A DNA stretch of 64,000 bases, from positions 62,001 to 126,000 of the forward strand of contig JAJFIS010000021.1 of NCBI GenBank assembly GCA_021774735.1, given 5' to 3'. Shown one piece after another: positions 43,731 through 53,303 of this stretch. The notes below the pieces were generated by a model. That model was not told the DNA's origin and did no database searches. It worked only from the letters and a program-made list of their open reading frames with translations. The position numbers were made by a program, and so were the translations under genes. The DNA comes from Alphaproteobacteria bacterium. GTDB lineage: Bacteria; Pseudomonadota; Alphaproteobacteria; Sphingomonadales; Kordiimonadaceae. How positions within the stretch are numbered: position 1 is the first letter of the stretch; every line of letters starts with the position of its first letter.

Positions 43731-44855
43731 TTAAAGATCATCAATTATACGGGCTAGAGCATCGATGCAACTGTGGGCCAAATGCATGCAGCGTTCAGGC
43801 GCCCATCCCACATCAAGGTCGGGCAGATCATCATTATCCTTGAAAGGCATTTCAAGTGTCATAGCAAGGCAGCCAAATTTTTCCGCCATATAATTGGTGC
43901 AGATTTCAAGGTTGGCAGTGCCGGGTGCATCCACATCATAGCCATGCTTGGTTTGGAAATCGGGCGTGATAGTTTTTAACTCATTTTGATAGCGGGTTAA
44001 AAGAGCCATTTGATTGTCAGAAATGCTTGGAATGCCTTCAAAGCCAGCAATAAAATTATAGGGCAGCGCCTCGTCGCCGTGGACATCAAGGTGAAAGTCC
44101 ACCCCGGTCTCTAACATTTTTTCCCGCACTAGAAATACTTCTGGGCTAGTTTCCATCGTGGTTGACGTCCAGACCCGGTTCAAATTGACCCCCGCTGCAT
44201 TGGTGCGCAGGTGCCCGCGCCGGGACCCATCGGGGTTTATATTGGGGACAATGTAAAAATGGGCTTTATCTAGCAGCTTACGGACCACAGGGTCATCGGG
44301 ATCCAGTAGCCTAGCAACCGCCCCTTCCATCCACCATTCGGCCATGGTCTCGCCCGGATGTTGGCGCGCGGCCATCCATATTTTTTTGCGGCCTTCCGCC
44401 CCATGCCCGATCTCTAACAGGTCGATATCTTGACCGTCTAAGCTATGGCCTAAAACATGGCTGCGGGTAAGCGGACTTTGCGCAGCATCGGCGATAAGGT
44501 CCGCGTGGCGCTCCATACTATAGGGCGCGAAATAGGCAAAATAAATGCTGTCTTGGTCTAGGGTGATGTTCCAGCTGAGCGCTCCGCCACCGTAATGCGT
44601 GTCGATGCGGAACCAAGTTTCCCGGTCATAAGAGGCGCAGACCCGGTAATTCTCCCAACCTTCTGCGTAAGCGGCCTCACCCGCATTGGCGATAGTGAGA
44701 TAGCAGTTGGTGCCAGTGGTGGCGGTTAGGCGAAAGTGAAACCACTGAAAAAAATCAGACTTATTATCACGGCGGATGTTTAAACGAATATCAGCAGGGT
44801 CATCGGCGTCGATAACCTCAATATTCCCACTATCAAAATTTTGGCTGATGATCAT
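43731..44855 (-). CDS. M14-family zinc carboxypeptidase (cytosolic type)
   Basis: The protein joins an N-terminal beta-sandwich domain (about 1-125) to an M14 peptidase domain with ARQHPGETMAEWW (zinc His and Glu), FHLDVHGDE (third ligand) and the catalytic Glu in MTLEMPFKD. It resembles the CCP-like bacterial carboxypeptidases rather than secreted ones; no signal peptide is present. The natural substrate is unknown. ATG 44855 (MIISQNFDSG) has GGGAG upstream; the ATG at 44876 lacks it. Confidence 0.9.
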   Translation of the reverse strand: MIISQNFDSGNIEVIDADDPADIRLNIRRDNKSDFFQWFHFRLTATTGTNCYLTIANAGEAAYAEGWENYRVCASYDRETWFRIDTHYGGGALSWNITLDQDSIYFAYFAPYSMERHADLIADAAQSPLTRSHVLGHSLDGQDIDLLEIGHGAEGRKKIWMAARQHPGETMAEWWMEGAVARLLDPDDPVVRKLLDKAHFYIVPNINPDGSRRGHLRTNAAGVNLNRVWTSTTMETSPEVFLVREKMLETGVDFHLDVHGDEALPYNFIAGFEGIPSISDNQMALLTRYQNELKTITPDFQTKHGYDVDAPGTANLEICTNYMAEKFGCLAMTLEMPFKDNDDLPDLDVGWAPERCMHLAHSCIDALARIIDDL

Positions 44856-44963
44856 TTTTAGCTCCCGCAATTGCAAATGAAAGTCTGTTGCTACAAGAGC
44901 TAAAGGATGCCGTCAAGGGGAGTGGGTGAACTATTGCGCTATGGCGGGTTTAGCGAGAGTACA

Positions 44964-44997
44964 TAAAGAAACAGGGCCTCCGAAATGGAGACCCTGT
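44964..44997 (-). terminator. Terminator of the PEP-CTERM gene
   Basis: On the minus strand ACAGGGTCTCC and GGAGGCCCTGT pair around an ATTTC loop and are followed by TTCTTT. It lies 26 bp after the PEP-CTERM stop. Confidence 0.85.
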
Positions 44998-45023
44998 GAG
45001 TAAGGTAAAGCCTGAGGAAACCG

Positions 45024-45806
45024 TTACTTGCGGCGGCGGCGCATGGCGCCAGCACCTAGGAGACCAACACCAAGCAGAGCAAGTGTAGCTGGCTCTGGAA
45101 CCGGACGTAGGCCAGTTGAAGACGTACCTTGAAGATTGAACCCTGTACGTGGGTCAAAGGTCGTGGCGCTGAATGACTGCGAGATAAAATCAAGCCCACC
45201 AAATTTGTTGGTATCGATATTAGTTTCTGCAGTACCGCCAGTTACATCAAAGCCAGGGTTACCAAGAACACCAATTTGAGTGACATTGCCAGCAAGGTCA
45301 ACAAAAAGCTGGAGAGTTGCTGTGCCGTTAAGAGTAGCACTTAACCAGTGTGTGCCATCGGTAGCATCTGCCAGAGCTGTTGCAAGAGTAGACGTTGCAT
45401 AGTCGCCAGAATTATCAAGATAATAGTCAATAGTAGACCCAGACAGAGTAATGAATACTTGACCAAGCGCCACGAAGGTTAGGTCAGCGCTTACAAATGT
45501 ACCAGCACCCAAAACAAAGGTCAGCTCTTGTGGGCCGTCAATTGTTGTAGTTTCTAGTGATGTAGCAAATGTGTCAACCGTACCTGTGATTAGAATGCTA
45601 TCAAGATATTGCTGCCCAGTTTGGCCACCGCCAATTAAGGCTGCCAAGCTAGGAAGGTTTGCGTCAACGGTACCGCTGGCGATTGTTGATTCGCCGGGCT
45701 CAACAGGCATGGTCACACCCGCTACGTTAACGATATCGGCGTTTGCAGTGCTGCCGAAAAGGCCAGCTACGGCAAGAGCGCCTATCATAAGTGATTTTTT
45801 AAACAT
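45024..45806 (-). CDS. PEP-CTERM sorting domain protein
   Basis: The 260-residue secreted protein starts with a signal peptide (MIGALAVAGLFGSTANA). It has a Thr/Ser/Gly-rich body and ends with VPEPATLALLGVGLLGAGAM followed by a basic RRRRK tail, a canonical PEP-CTERM signal. Such signals are processed by exosortase (EpsH/XrtA), usually in strains that make exopolysaccharide. No exosortase gene lies in the window. ATG 45806 follows GAGAGGAAAA; the frame opens further at 45848. It has its own terminator. Confidence 0.93.
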   Translation of the reverse strand: MFKKSLMIGALAVAGLFGSTANADIVNVAGVTMPVEPGESTIASGTVDANLPSLAALIGGGQTGQQYLDSILITGTVDTFATSLETTTIDGPQELTFVLGAGTFVSADLTFVALGQVFITLSGSTIDYYLDNSGDYATSTLATALADATDGTHWLSATLNGTATLQLFVDLAGNVTQIGVLGNPGFDVTGGTAETNIDTNKFGGLDFISQSFSATTFDPRTGFNLQGTSSTGLRPVPEPATLALLGVGLLGAGAMRRRRK

Positions 45807-46081
45807 CGGTTTTCCTCTCAAAAATTTGGTTTCAGGCTTTAGAACCAAACTCCACCAACCCCCAATGAGTTAGTGTTCACCCCCATCTAAGCAATCACCG
45901 TGCCAACAATATAAAATAGAGTTATATCAATAAGTTACCTATGTTATTCTTGTCACTTATCGTCGATATGCTTTTTTAAAGGCTGAATCTAAGAGGATGT
46001 GTAAAATATTCTGACAAGGCTGGGGGTGCAGCCTATAGTTCTGTATATATATTTACGCATAAATATGGTTAAACGCTTATA

Positions 46082-46315
46082 TTATAGATAGTTAGGCTTT
46101 TCGTAAACATCTCCGACTCTCCTGGTAATCACTTTCACTTGCCTTAATTGCCCGTTAAAATCCGTCAAGCTCGTGGTGTCCTGCTTAGCATATAGATCCT
46201 GAACTTTTATAATCAGGGCAGAAAGCGGGTTTTCCATCGTGTTTGGGCTCACACAACAAATCAGGAATAGTCTGGCCCTGTAATATTGATGTAATAGGCC
46301 TCTAAGTTTTCCCAT
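46082..46315 (-). CDS. Possible small protein of unknown function
   Basis: The 77-codon frame starts at an ATG preceded by AAAAGGAAA at good spacing. The predicted product shows no family resemblance and no clear domain. It could be a chance frame in a long intergenic region. It is listed because of its ribosome site. Confidence 0.3.
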   Translation of the reverse strand: MGKLRGLLHQYYRARLFLICCVSPNTMENPLSALIIKVQDLYAKQDTTSLTDFNGQLRQVKVITRRVGDVYEKPNYL

Positions 46316-46372
46316 ATATATTTCCTTTTAATACCCCTATATATAGGGTGAGCGAAATGCTGCAGCTAACTA

Positions 46373-46401
46373 TTGACAGGGCATCCGTAGCCCCCTATGT
46401 T
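46373..46401 (+). promoter_or_regulatory. Predicted sigma-70 promoter of rpmJ
   Basis: A perfect TTGACA (46373-46378) is followed after 17 bp by TATGTT (46396-46401). Transcription would start near 46408, about 90 bp before the L36 start codon. It is the best-looking promoter in this part of the window. Confidence 0.65.
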
Positions 46402-46495
46402 CCGCCGCCATGGATTCGGGTTATTTTATGTACCCGCGCTGGGGTTGGTGTTTCACTAGTTACCCCTTGAAACAATATAGCTTGAGAGATGTTTG

Positions 46496-46621
46496 ATGAA
46501 GATTCGCAACAGCCTAAAGTCGCTTAAGAACCGTCACCGCGATTGCCGTGTCATTCGCCGTAAGGGTCGGACTTATGTGATCAACAAAACGCAGCGCCGT
46601 TTCAAAGCCCGCCAAGGCTAA
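46496..46621 (+). CDS. rpmJ: Large ribosomal subunit protein L36
   Basis: The 41-residue basic protein ([20 protein letters not shown]..., ending RRFKARQG) is the L36 variant lacking the full zinc-ligand set of the classical form; only one Cys is present. It matches the YkgO-like L36 common in alphaproteobacteria. GAGAG lies upstream of ATG 46496. A terminator follows. Confidence 0.95.
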   Translation: MKIRNSLKSLKNRHRDCRVIRRKGRTYVINKTQRRFKARQG

Positions 46622-46658
46622 AATCTTTTGCGGCTTTGCTGCATGAAATCATACAATT

Positions 46659-46691
46659 AAAACCGCGCCTGCATTAACGCTCGCGCGGTTT
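46659..46691 (+). terminator. Terminator after rpmJ
   Basis: AAAACCGCGC and GCGCGGTTT pair around a 12-14 nt loop 38 bp after the rpmJ stop, followed by a T-containing tail (TGTCTATTTG). Confidence 0.7.
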
Positions 46692-46711
46692 GTCTATTTG
46701 TGGGGGGAAAG

Positions 46712-47344
46712 ATGAAAAATTCTGCGATCATATTTGACATCGGTAATGTCCTTGTTGATTGGAACCCACGATATTTATTCGAAGGCTTGATTGAGGGCAG
46801 CGAAGAGCTTGAGTATTTTCTGAATGAAATTGTACCCCTGTCTTGGCATCGCAGTTTTGACTTAGGGGGGAGCATGGCAGAGGGGTGCCGCGCCCGAGCA
46901 ATCCAATTTCCTGACCATCATGATAATATTATTGCCTATGAAGCACGTTGGAGCGAAACCATCTGCGGGGAAATTGAAGGCAGTATAGCTTTACTTCAAG
47001 CTCTGTCGGCTAAGGGTTATGATATTTTTGCTTTGTCCAACTTTCCAGCGGAACAATGGCTGGCCTTTGAAAGTGACTACTGCTTTACGGACCTATTTAA
47101 AGACAAAGTTATCTCTGGCCGCGAAGGCATCGCTAAGCCAGACCCGCAAATCTTTGATCTGGCAATCAGCCGTTTTGACATTAAACCAAGCGAAACATTA
47201 TTTATCGATGACCGGGCAGATAATATTTTCGCCGCCACTGCCAAAGGCATGCAGACGCACCAATTTAGTACCCCAGAAAATTTGGCGCGGTATTTAGTTG
47301 AAAATAACTGGTTAAATGCTAGCGAAGTAAAATGCCTTAAGTAG
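46712..47344 (+). CDS. HAD-superfamily hydrolase
   Basis: The 210-residue protein has HAD motif I (IIFDIGNVLVDWNPRYLF), motif II (ALSNFP), the motif III Lys (GIAKPDPQIFDLA) and motif IV (TLFIDDRADNI). The IFDIGNVL pattern places it with YihX-like/haloacid dehalogenase-like phosphatases. The substrate is unknown. ATG 46712 follows GGGGGGAAAG. It is convergent with pyk. Confidence 0.9.
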   Translation: MKNSAIIFDIGNVLVDWNPRYLFEGLIEGSEELEYFLNEIVPLSWHRSFDLGGSMAEGCRARAIQFPDHHDNIIAYEARWSETICGEIEGSIALLQALSAKGYDIFALSNFPAEQWLAFESDYCFTDLFKDKVISGREGIAKPDPQIFDLAISRFDIKPSETLFIDDRADNIFAATAKGMQTHQFSTPENLARYLVENNWLNASEVKCLK

Positions 47345-47351
47345 GTGAAAG

Positions 47352-48791
47352 CTAGTCCATTACCTCTTGGCCGCTAATCCAGGCGATATGCAGCACATTG
47401 GTCGCGCCTGGCGTACCAAAGGGCACCCCCGCGGTTATCACGATGCGCTCGCCTGCCGAAGCAATGCCTGATCGCACAGCCATGCGCTTGGATTTGCCAA
47501 TCATCTCCTCGAAGGCTTCCACATCGCGGGTGTGAACCGTATGCAGGCCCCAAACTATGGAAAGCCTGCGGGCGACTTCCAGCTTAGGGGTCAGCACTAA
47601 TATGGGCACACTGGGGCGCTCACGGGCAGCACGAAGGGCGGTGGCCCCTGATGTGGTGAAGGTAACAATGGCTGCTGCTTTAACCGTTTTGGCGACTTGG
47701 CGCGCAGCCGCTGAAATGGCGTCTTCCGTAGTGGCGTTGGCATTCATTCGCTCTTCCATGGTGCCCGCCATATAATCAGCTTCTTGTTCAACCTTATTGG
47801 CCACCCGGTTCATGACGGATACAGATTCTTCCGGATAGTCACCAACCGCAGATTCTGCCGATAGCATAATGGCATCTGCGCCGTCGCGCACCGCTGTGGC
47901 AACATCGGACACCTCAGCGCGGGTGGGTACCGGGGCGACGATCATGCTTTCCAGCATTTGGGTGGCAACTACCACGGGTTTGCCCATGCGCCGGGCTTTG
48001 CGGATTATTTGGCGCTGAATGCCCGGAACATTTTCCGCAGGTTCTTCCACGCCCAAGTCACCTCGGGCAACCATAACACCGTCAGCGTGATCTAATATCT
48101 CACCTAGGGCATCAACGGCGGCGGGTTTTTCAATTTTTGCCATAACACTGGCCCGACCTTTTACAATCTTCTTCACTTCGGCCACATCGCTGGGGCGCTG
48201 AACGAAGCTCAGGGCAATCCAATCAACATTTTGGGAAAGGGCAAAGTCCAAATCCTTGCGATCCTTGGCGGTCAGCGCTGACATAGGCAAAACCGCATTC
48301 GGGACATTAACCCCTTTGCTGTTAGATAACAGACCCCCAACGATCACCTCGCAAATAGCCGAGCTGCTTGTATGGCTTTTTACTTGCAGGCGGAGCTTGC
48401 CATCATCAAGCAGTAAGTTAGTGCCATCATCCATGGCTTCAAAAATTTCTTTATGGGGCAACTGAACTCTAGTTTCATCACCCAGCGCTTCATTCAGATC
48501 AAAGATAAAATTTTGACCATCTTTGAGAGTGACCGAGCCATTTTTGAACGCACCAACCCGTAACTTAGGACCTTGGAGGTCCGCTAAGATAGCAATTGGG
48601 CGCTCAACCATTTCTTCAACCGCTCTGATGTTGGCGATTAAGGTGGCTTTATCCGCGTGGTTGCCGTGGCTCATGTTAACCCGGAAGATATCTGCACCCG
48701 CTTCAAAAAGAGCTTTGATCATGGCTTGGCTAGAGGTAACCGGCCCTAGGGTCGCTAGAATTCGCGTGCGGCGGTGGCGGATGATGGACAT
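47352..48791 (-). CDS. pyk: Pyruvate kinase
   Basis: The 479-residue enzyme starts RHRRTRILATLGPVTSS and carries NMSHGNHADK, the catalytic IEKPAAVDALGEILDHADG and MVARGDLGVEEP, with a C-terminal regulatory domain. It makes pyruvate and ATP from phosphoenolpyruvate. ATG 48791 is preferred over an upstream frame opening at 48845, since the conserved start is here. Confidence 0.97.
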   Translation of the reverse strand: MSIIRHRRTRILATLGPVTSSQAMIKALFEAGADIFRVNMSHGNHADKATLIANIRAVEEMVERPIAILADLQGPKLRVGAFKNGSVTLKDGQNFIFDLNEALGDETRVQLPHKEIFEAMDDGTNLLLDDGKLRLQVKSHTSSSAICEVIVGGLLSNSKGVNVPNAVLPMSALTAKDRKDLDFALSQNVDWIALSFVQRPSDVAEVKKIVKGRASVMAKIEKPAAVDALGEILDHADGVMVARGDLGVEEPAENVPGIQRQIIRKARRMGKPVVVATQMLESMIVAPVPTRAEVSDVATAVRDGADAIMLSAESAVGDYPEESVSVMNRVANKVEQEADYMAGTMEERMNANATTEDAISAAARQVAKTVKAAAIVTFTTSGATALRAARERPSVPILVLTPKLEVARRLSIVWGLHTVHTRDVEAFEEMIGKSKRMAVRSGIASAGERIVITAGVPFGTPGATNVLHIAWISGQEVMD

Positions 48792-49004
48792 AATAATTTT
48801 CCGGTTCTGTTTCTTCTTCGGGCATAGATGATGACTATGCACCAAGAAGGCTAATGCCTGTTGATCCTATCCCAGAATTTCCCGAGTTACATTTTTACTA
48901 TTGCTTAAACATGCAAAATGCTTGATCCCCATGCTGCCCCGTGTAAGACGATAGGTCCAGAAATAATATGGAATATTTTCATATTGGATGGCGGGTATGC
49001 AAGC

Positions 49005-49760
49005 ATGACAACGGAAATCATTCATCCAGAGATCATCAACCCCGGTAAAAGGCCGGGATTGATTATTCTATGCGAGCATGCATCGAACTTTATTCCGCCG
49101 GTTTATGAAGGCCTTGGTTTAAGCCGTAAGCATCTGATAGATCATATCGCATGGGATATTGGCACTGAGGCGGTTACGCGTAAAATGGCGGAAATGATGG
49201 AAGTGCCGGCGGTGCTCGCAAAGGTATCGCGTTTGGTTATCGATTGTAACCGGGAGCCGGACCGACATGGCTTGGTGCCTGAGGTCAGTGATGGTATTGA
49301 TATTCCCGGCAATAGGGGACTGGACCTTAGCGCGCGGCAGGCCAGAATTTCGGCTTATTATACCCCCTTTCACCGGGCAGCTAACACACTTGTGCAAGCG
49401 CACCTGAAGGCTGGGATTAGGCCGCTGGTTGTGGGTATGCACAGCTTTACGAGCCAGATGGATGGTATAAAGCGGCCATGGCAGGTGGGCTTTCTTTATA
49501 ATAAGGACCCACGGTTAGCCGAAGCTATGATGGGCCTAATGGAGCGTGAGACCGATTTATGCATTGGCAACAACCAGCCCTATTCTGGCAAGGACCTTTA
49601 TTACACAATGGAACGCCACGGGGCAGCCCACGGCCTAGCGCAGACGACCATGGAAGTGCGCCAAGATATGCTTAAGACCGAGGCGCAGACCACCGAATGG
49701 GCCGCATTGCTCGCAGATTGCTTAGACGAATGCATGCAGCGGTCAGACCTGCGCGGCTAA
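49005..49760 (+). CDS. N-formylglutamate amidohydrolase family protein
   Basis: The 251-residue protein has the family motifs ILCEHASNFIPP, RLVIDCNREPDR, VVGMHSFTSQMDG and TTMEVRQDML. Members hydrolyse N-formylglutamate or related amides; in alphaproteobacteria many are annotated this way without experimental proof. It is not in a histidine-degradation cluster, so the substrate is uncertain. ATG 49005 (MTTEIIHPE) is preferred over upstream in-frame starts. Confidence 0.85.
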   Translation: MTTEIIHPEIINPGKRPGLIILCEHASNFIPPVYEGLGLSRKHLIDHIAWDIGTEAVTRKMAEMMEVPAVLAKVSRLVIDCNREPDRHGLVPEVSDGIDIPGNRGLDLSARQARISAYYTPFHRAANTLVQAHLKAGIRPLVVGMHSFTSQMDGIKRPWQVGFLYNKDPRLAEAMMGLMERETDLCIGNNQPYSGKDLYYTMERHGAAHGLAQTTMEVRQDMLKTEAQTTEWAALLADCLDECMQRSDLRG

Positions 49761-49764
49761 GATA

Positions 49765-50328
49765 TTATATTTGCTTCATTGGGTCGGTGCGGTCAACAAG
49801 CGATAAAACTAACCCTGCAAGCGCAAAAGCAACGACTATATAAAGGCTTTCGCTTATCATTGCTCTAAGCGGGGTATGTAGCCAAACCACATCGCTTAGC
49901 CGCGTCGCGACCGCAACTGTTAGGCCAATTGTGGCCGAATATACCGTCGTATCGATAACGTTAATGCTGTTACCGCGCGCCCGGCCCAAAATCAACGATA
50001 GCAAAAGAGCCAAGACCACATAATGCAGATACCCATAAGCGAGCGCTGTCATATCGGCGGGGTCATAGCCTGCGGGCTCGACGGCAAGTGTGGCAACAGG
50101 ACCCTTTTTAGCTTCTGCATTATATTGCTCAGGACTGGTCAATGTTGGGTCGCGAAGGGTATAAACCCCCGCTTCTATACCACTTAGTTTCAGTGCTGTA
50201 ACAATCACTGTCTCTTGTGTGCGGGTCATGTGATCACGCGGGCTGCCCACATCTGCGGCCCAAAAAAGAAAGCCCCAAATGAACATTGCAAGTGCAGCCA
50301 GTAAAATAGCTAATAATTTTTTCCTCAT
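49765..50328 (-). CDS. Membrane protein of unknown function
   Basis: The roughly 187-residue product starts with a membrane segment (LLAILLAALAMFIWGFLFW). A periplasmic-looking part of about 85 residues follows, then three more hydrophobic segments. No family was recognised. It is convergent with the N-formylglutamate amidohydrolase gene, with 4 bp between stops. A frame extension to 50385 is possible, but ATG 50328 is followed by a typical MRKK membrane-insertion start. Confidence 0.65.
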   Translation of the reverse strand: MRKKLLAILLAALAMFIWGFLFWAADVGSPRDHMTRTQETVIVTALKLSGIEAGVYTLRDPTLTSPEQYNAEAKKGPVATLAVEPAGYDPADMTALAYGYLHYVVLALLLSLILGRARGNSINVIDTTVYSATIGLTVAVATRLSDVVWLHTPLRAMISESLYIVVAFALAGLVLSLVDRTDPMKQI

Positions 50329-50466
50329 GACCCGTTTCCTTTTCTCAATAATGATATTTTCTTGGTTAATATAAAATAGTGTCATTGATTGTGAAAGGGC
50401 TTATCGCTATGGTCCCGCTCACTGGGCTTTGATTGCCCCAAACTCATGATGGAATGGAGACTTTTT

Positions 50467-50733
50467 ATGACACAAGCAGGCGGCGTAGCAGGGGACCATC
50501 TTCGTTCTTTTATCGAGCGAATCGAACGGTTGGAAATTGAGAAAAAGGCCATTGCCGATGACATGAAGGAGGTTTACGCCGAGGCTAAATCTGTAGGTTT
50601 TGACACCAAGGTTATGCGCAAAGTTGTCGCCATCCGCAAAATGGACAGCCAAGACCGTCAAGAGCTTGAGGCGTTATTGGATGTTTATATGCATGCCATT
50701 GAAGGTGGAAGCCCGGTTAGTAGTGACGATTAA
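50467..50733 (+). CDS. gapR: GapR-family nucleoid-associated protein (DUF2312)
   Basis: The 88-residue helical protein has the GapR/DUF2312 sequence: [49 protein letters not shown]. In Caulobacter GapR binds overtwisted DNA ahead of polymerases and supports chromosome replication. The family is essentially alphaproteobacterial. ATG 50467 follows TGGAG; the frame opens at 50446. It is convergent with murI. Confidence 0.92.
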   Translation: MTQAGGVAGDHLRSFIERIERLEIEKKAIADDMKEVYAEAKSVGFDTKVMRKVVAIRKMDSQDRQELEALLDVYMHAIEGGSPVSSDD

Positions 50734-50757
50734 GACATCCATTGCAGAATGGCTTCA

Positions 50758-51579
50758 TCAAATAGATTGAAATTCACCCAAGCCTCCATGCAGTAAATGA
50801 GCACTTTCGCCGCTTGTGGTCAGCAAGGTTACAGTTCCAGTGCTCTCGCTTGTGAATTCAGGGTGATGCTTTAAATAATCATGTAATGATTCGGTAACAA
50901 TTGTGGGCTGGCTGTAAATAGGAACATTCTCGCCGAGCGCTGCCTGAAACAGCTTTTCTACCACAGGGAAATGGGTGCAGCCTAAAATGACAGCATCGGG
51001 CAGTTTTCCGTCCAATTCGGCTATAACCTCTTGGACAAATCCTTCTACCAAGCCATTTAATGGGGCATAACCGGCACCGCCCTCAATAGCATCGACAAGA
51101 CCGGGGCAGGCCTTTGCCAGCAGTTTAATGTTGGGGGACCTTTTAGCAAGTTCGTCACTATAGGCCGTGCTTTCGACCGTTTTACGCGTTGCGAACAAGG
51201 CAAGGGTGCGGGTGTCCTTGTGGCTATTGTCTGAGGGCTCATCAATATGCCACGGAACACCAGATACAGCCTCTACCATTGGCACAAGAACGCCCAGAAT
51301 ACGGTTGCCGGGGTAAGTGTTCTCCAGCCAATTTTGTTGCGCATGGCGAAGGGCTATCGCCGCCGAAGTATTACAGGCTAAAATAACAAGCTTGCATCCA
51401 TGCGCCATTAGCATGTCTATACCCTGCAGGGTTAAGCGGACAATATCCTCGTTGCTTTTGTGACCGTAAGGGGCGTTGCTGTGGTCGCCTAAATAGATGA
51501 AATCTTGTGTGGGCATGGCTTTTTTAAGGGCACAGAGAACCGTTAGGCCCCCGGAACCAGAATCAAAAATACCTATCAT
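50758..51579 (-). CDS. murI: Glutamate racemase
   Basis: The 273-residue enzyme has GIFDSGSGGLTVL at the start and both catalytic cysteines in VILACNTSAAIAL and VILGCTHFPVV. It makes D-glutamate for peptidoglycan. The stop of the upstream NtrC-type gene is only 6 bp before its start codon side, so they may be co-transcribed. Confidence 0.95.
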   Translation of the reverse strand: MIGIFDSGSGGLTVLCALKKAMPTQDFIYLGDHSNAPYGHKSNEDIVRLTLQGIDMLMAHGCKLVILACNTSAAIALRHAQQNWLENTYPGNRILGVLVPMVEAVSGVPWHIDEPSDNSHKDTRTLALFATRKTVESTAYSDELAKRSPNIKLLAKACPGLVDAIEGGAGYAPLNGLVEGFVQEVIAELDGKLPDAVILGCTHFPVVEKLFQAALGENVPIYSQPTIVTESLHDYLKHHPEFTSESTGTVTLLTTSGESAHLLHGGLGEFQSI

Positions 51580-51585
51580 TGACGC

Positions 51586-53028
51586 TTATCCCTCCAGCCC
51601 ATATTCCGCTATTTTGCGGTAGAGGGTAGAGCGGCCAATACCCAACCGCCTTGCAGCTTCGGACATGCGACCCTCCACATGTTTAAGTGCCAGTGAAATC
51701 GCCTCTTTCTCAATTTCAGCAAGTGTCCGCATCTGGCCGTCACCATCATACATATTTATCAGCCCCACACCGCTAGTATCTAGGTCGGCTTGTGCGGGAG
51801 TTTCAATTTTTTCTAAATCGGGGCTATGATGCGCAGTTATTTCAGCCCGCATACTTTCTGATAAATGTTGAAAACTCGCTGGGCCAAGTTCGTCATCATC
51901 ACTTAATATAATAGCGCGGAAAAGGGCGTTTTGTAATTGGCGGATGTTGCCCGGCCAATTATAGGCTTGCAGGAAATGCATGGCTGCTGCAGCGATGGTT
52001 TTTGGGCCTATGCCTTCCATCTTGGTTATTTTAGTAACGAAATGGTTCGCGAGCGCTGGAATGTCACTGATGCGCTCCCGCAGGGGCGGTACATAAATGG
52101 GAAATACATTCAGGCGATAATAAAGGTCCTCGCGGAAGGCCCCTTCGCTAATTTGTTCTTCCATTTTTCGGTTGGTGGCGGAAATAATGCGGATATCAAC
52201 ACTAACGGGCACTCTTGACCCGATGGGATCAATTTCCCCTTCTTGAATAGCGCGCAACAGCTTTACCTGCATATCCAGCGGTAACTCGCCAACCTCATCA
52301 AGAAACAAAGTACCGCCATTGGCTTCTTCAAATTTACCAATATGTCGATCAACCGCCCCAGTGAAAGAGCCTTTTTCATGACCAAAAAGAATACTTTCGA
52401 CCAAATTTTCTGGGATAGCACCACAGTTAACAGTAACAAGTGGCTTATCAGCACGGTCACTGGCCTGTTGAATGGCGCGGGCAAACATTTCTTTACCAAC
52501 CCCAGATTCCCCTTCAATTAATATGGGGATATTGGTGCGCGCTCCTTTGCGGGCTAGCTCCATAACAGAGACCATAGTTTCACTGGTCCCTACCAGGCCG
52601 GAAAAGCCCGTATTTTGCATTTCTGTTGAGACATGCTCAATTTCACCCACCAGTTCATCACTTTTAATGGCGGCGGTCATGGCAGAGCGAATGCGCTCGG
52701 CACTGGCGGGCTTGACCAGAAAGTCATTAGCCCCCGTGCGCATGGCTTCAACCACCGTCAAAATGGAAGATTGGCTGGTAAGTACCACGACAGGCAGTTG
52801 TGGCAATTTGGGACGCATACGACGTAATACATCCAGTCCATCTACTTCAGGCATCATGATATCAAGCAACATAACATCAATGGTGGGGGCTGCGGCATCA
52901 AACAAGCGGTCGAGCGCTTCTTGCCCGCCACTGGCGGTTTCAACCGTGAAGCCCGCCCGCGAGACAACATTTTCCAAAAGTCGCAACTGGGTGGGCTCGT
53001 CGTCAACAATCAAGGCGCGGTGCATCAC
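51586..53028 (-). CDS. Sigma-54-dependent NtrC-type response regulator
   Basis: The 480-residue protein has a receiver domain ([12 protein letters not shown], phospho-acceptor Asp in [17 protein letters not shown], Lys in [11 protein letters not shown]). The AAA+ sigma-54 activator domain carries Walker [21 protein letters not shown] loop and [14 protein letters not shown] Fis-type helix-turn-helix ([20 protein letters not shown]) ends it. The GAFTGA loop has Ser in place of the first Ala, a known variant. No cognate kinase is adjacent; the membrane kinase at 26130 is one orphan candidate. Confidence 0.93.
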   Translation of the reverse strand: MMHRALIVDDEPTQLRLLENVVSRAGFTVETASGGQEALDRLFDAAAPTIDVMLLDIMMPEVDGLDVLRRMRPKLPQLPVVVLTSQSSILTVVEAMRTGANDFLVKPASAERIRSAMTAAIKSDELVGEIEHVSTEMQNTGFSGLVGTSETMVSVMELARKGARTNIPILIEGESGVGKEMFARAIQQASDRADKPLVTVNCGAIPENLVESILFGHEKGSFTGAVDRHIGKFEEANGGTLFLDEVGELPLDMQVKLLRAIQEGEIDPIGSRVPVSVDIRIISATNRKMEEQISEGAFREDLYYRLNVFPIYVPPLRERISDIPALANHFVTKITKMEGIGPKTIAAAAMHFLQAYNWPGNIRQLQNALFRAIILSDDDELGPASFQHLSESMRAEITAHHSPDLEKIETPAQADLDTSGVGLINMYDGDGQMRTLAEIEKEAISLALKHVEGRMSEAARRLGIGRSTLYRKIAEYGLEG

Positions 53029-53303
53029 AATCTATAATCCTTCCAGTCGCTTGGATAATCGAATTTGAACTGTATCATTATGAAACGTCCTTGCACAGTC
53101 TTTAGGTGATATTTGTGGTATAATTATATCCATAAAAAGGCATGATTGAATGTTAGTCTATGTTGTTCGCTACATCACGGCATGGTGAAGATGCATTGTC
53201 TATAGCCTACAACTACTTGACATGGGGGGATGTCTCGTCAAAGGTGCCTGTGGATTGAGATGTGGTTTATAGCGTTATTTGATATTATTGCGGGAATGGT
53301 TTT

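Larger units (their letters stand above)
45807..46495. other. Long intergenic region between the PEP-CTERM gene and rpmJ
   Basis: About 690 bases with only one doubtful short ORF (46082-46315, minus). The left part is the PEP-CTERM leader and AT-rich sequence in which I see no clear element. The right part contains the rpmJ promoter at 46373-46401. No RNA gene was recognised by eye. Confidence 0.5.
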
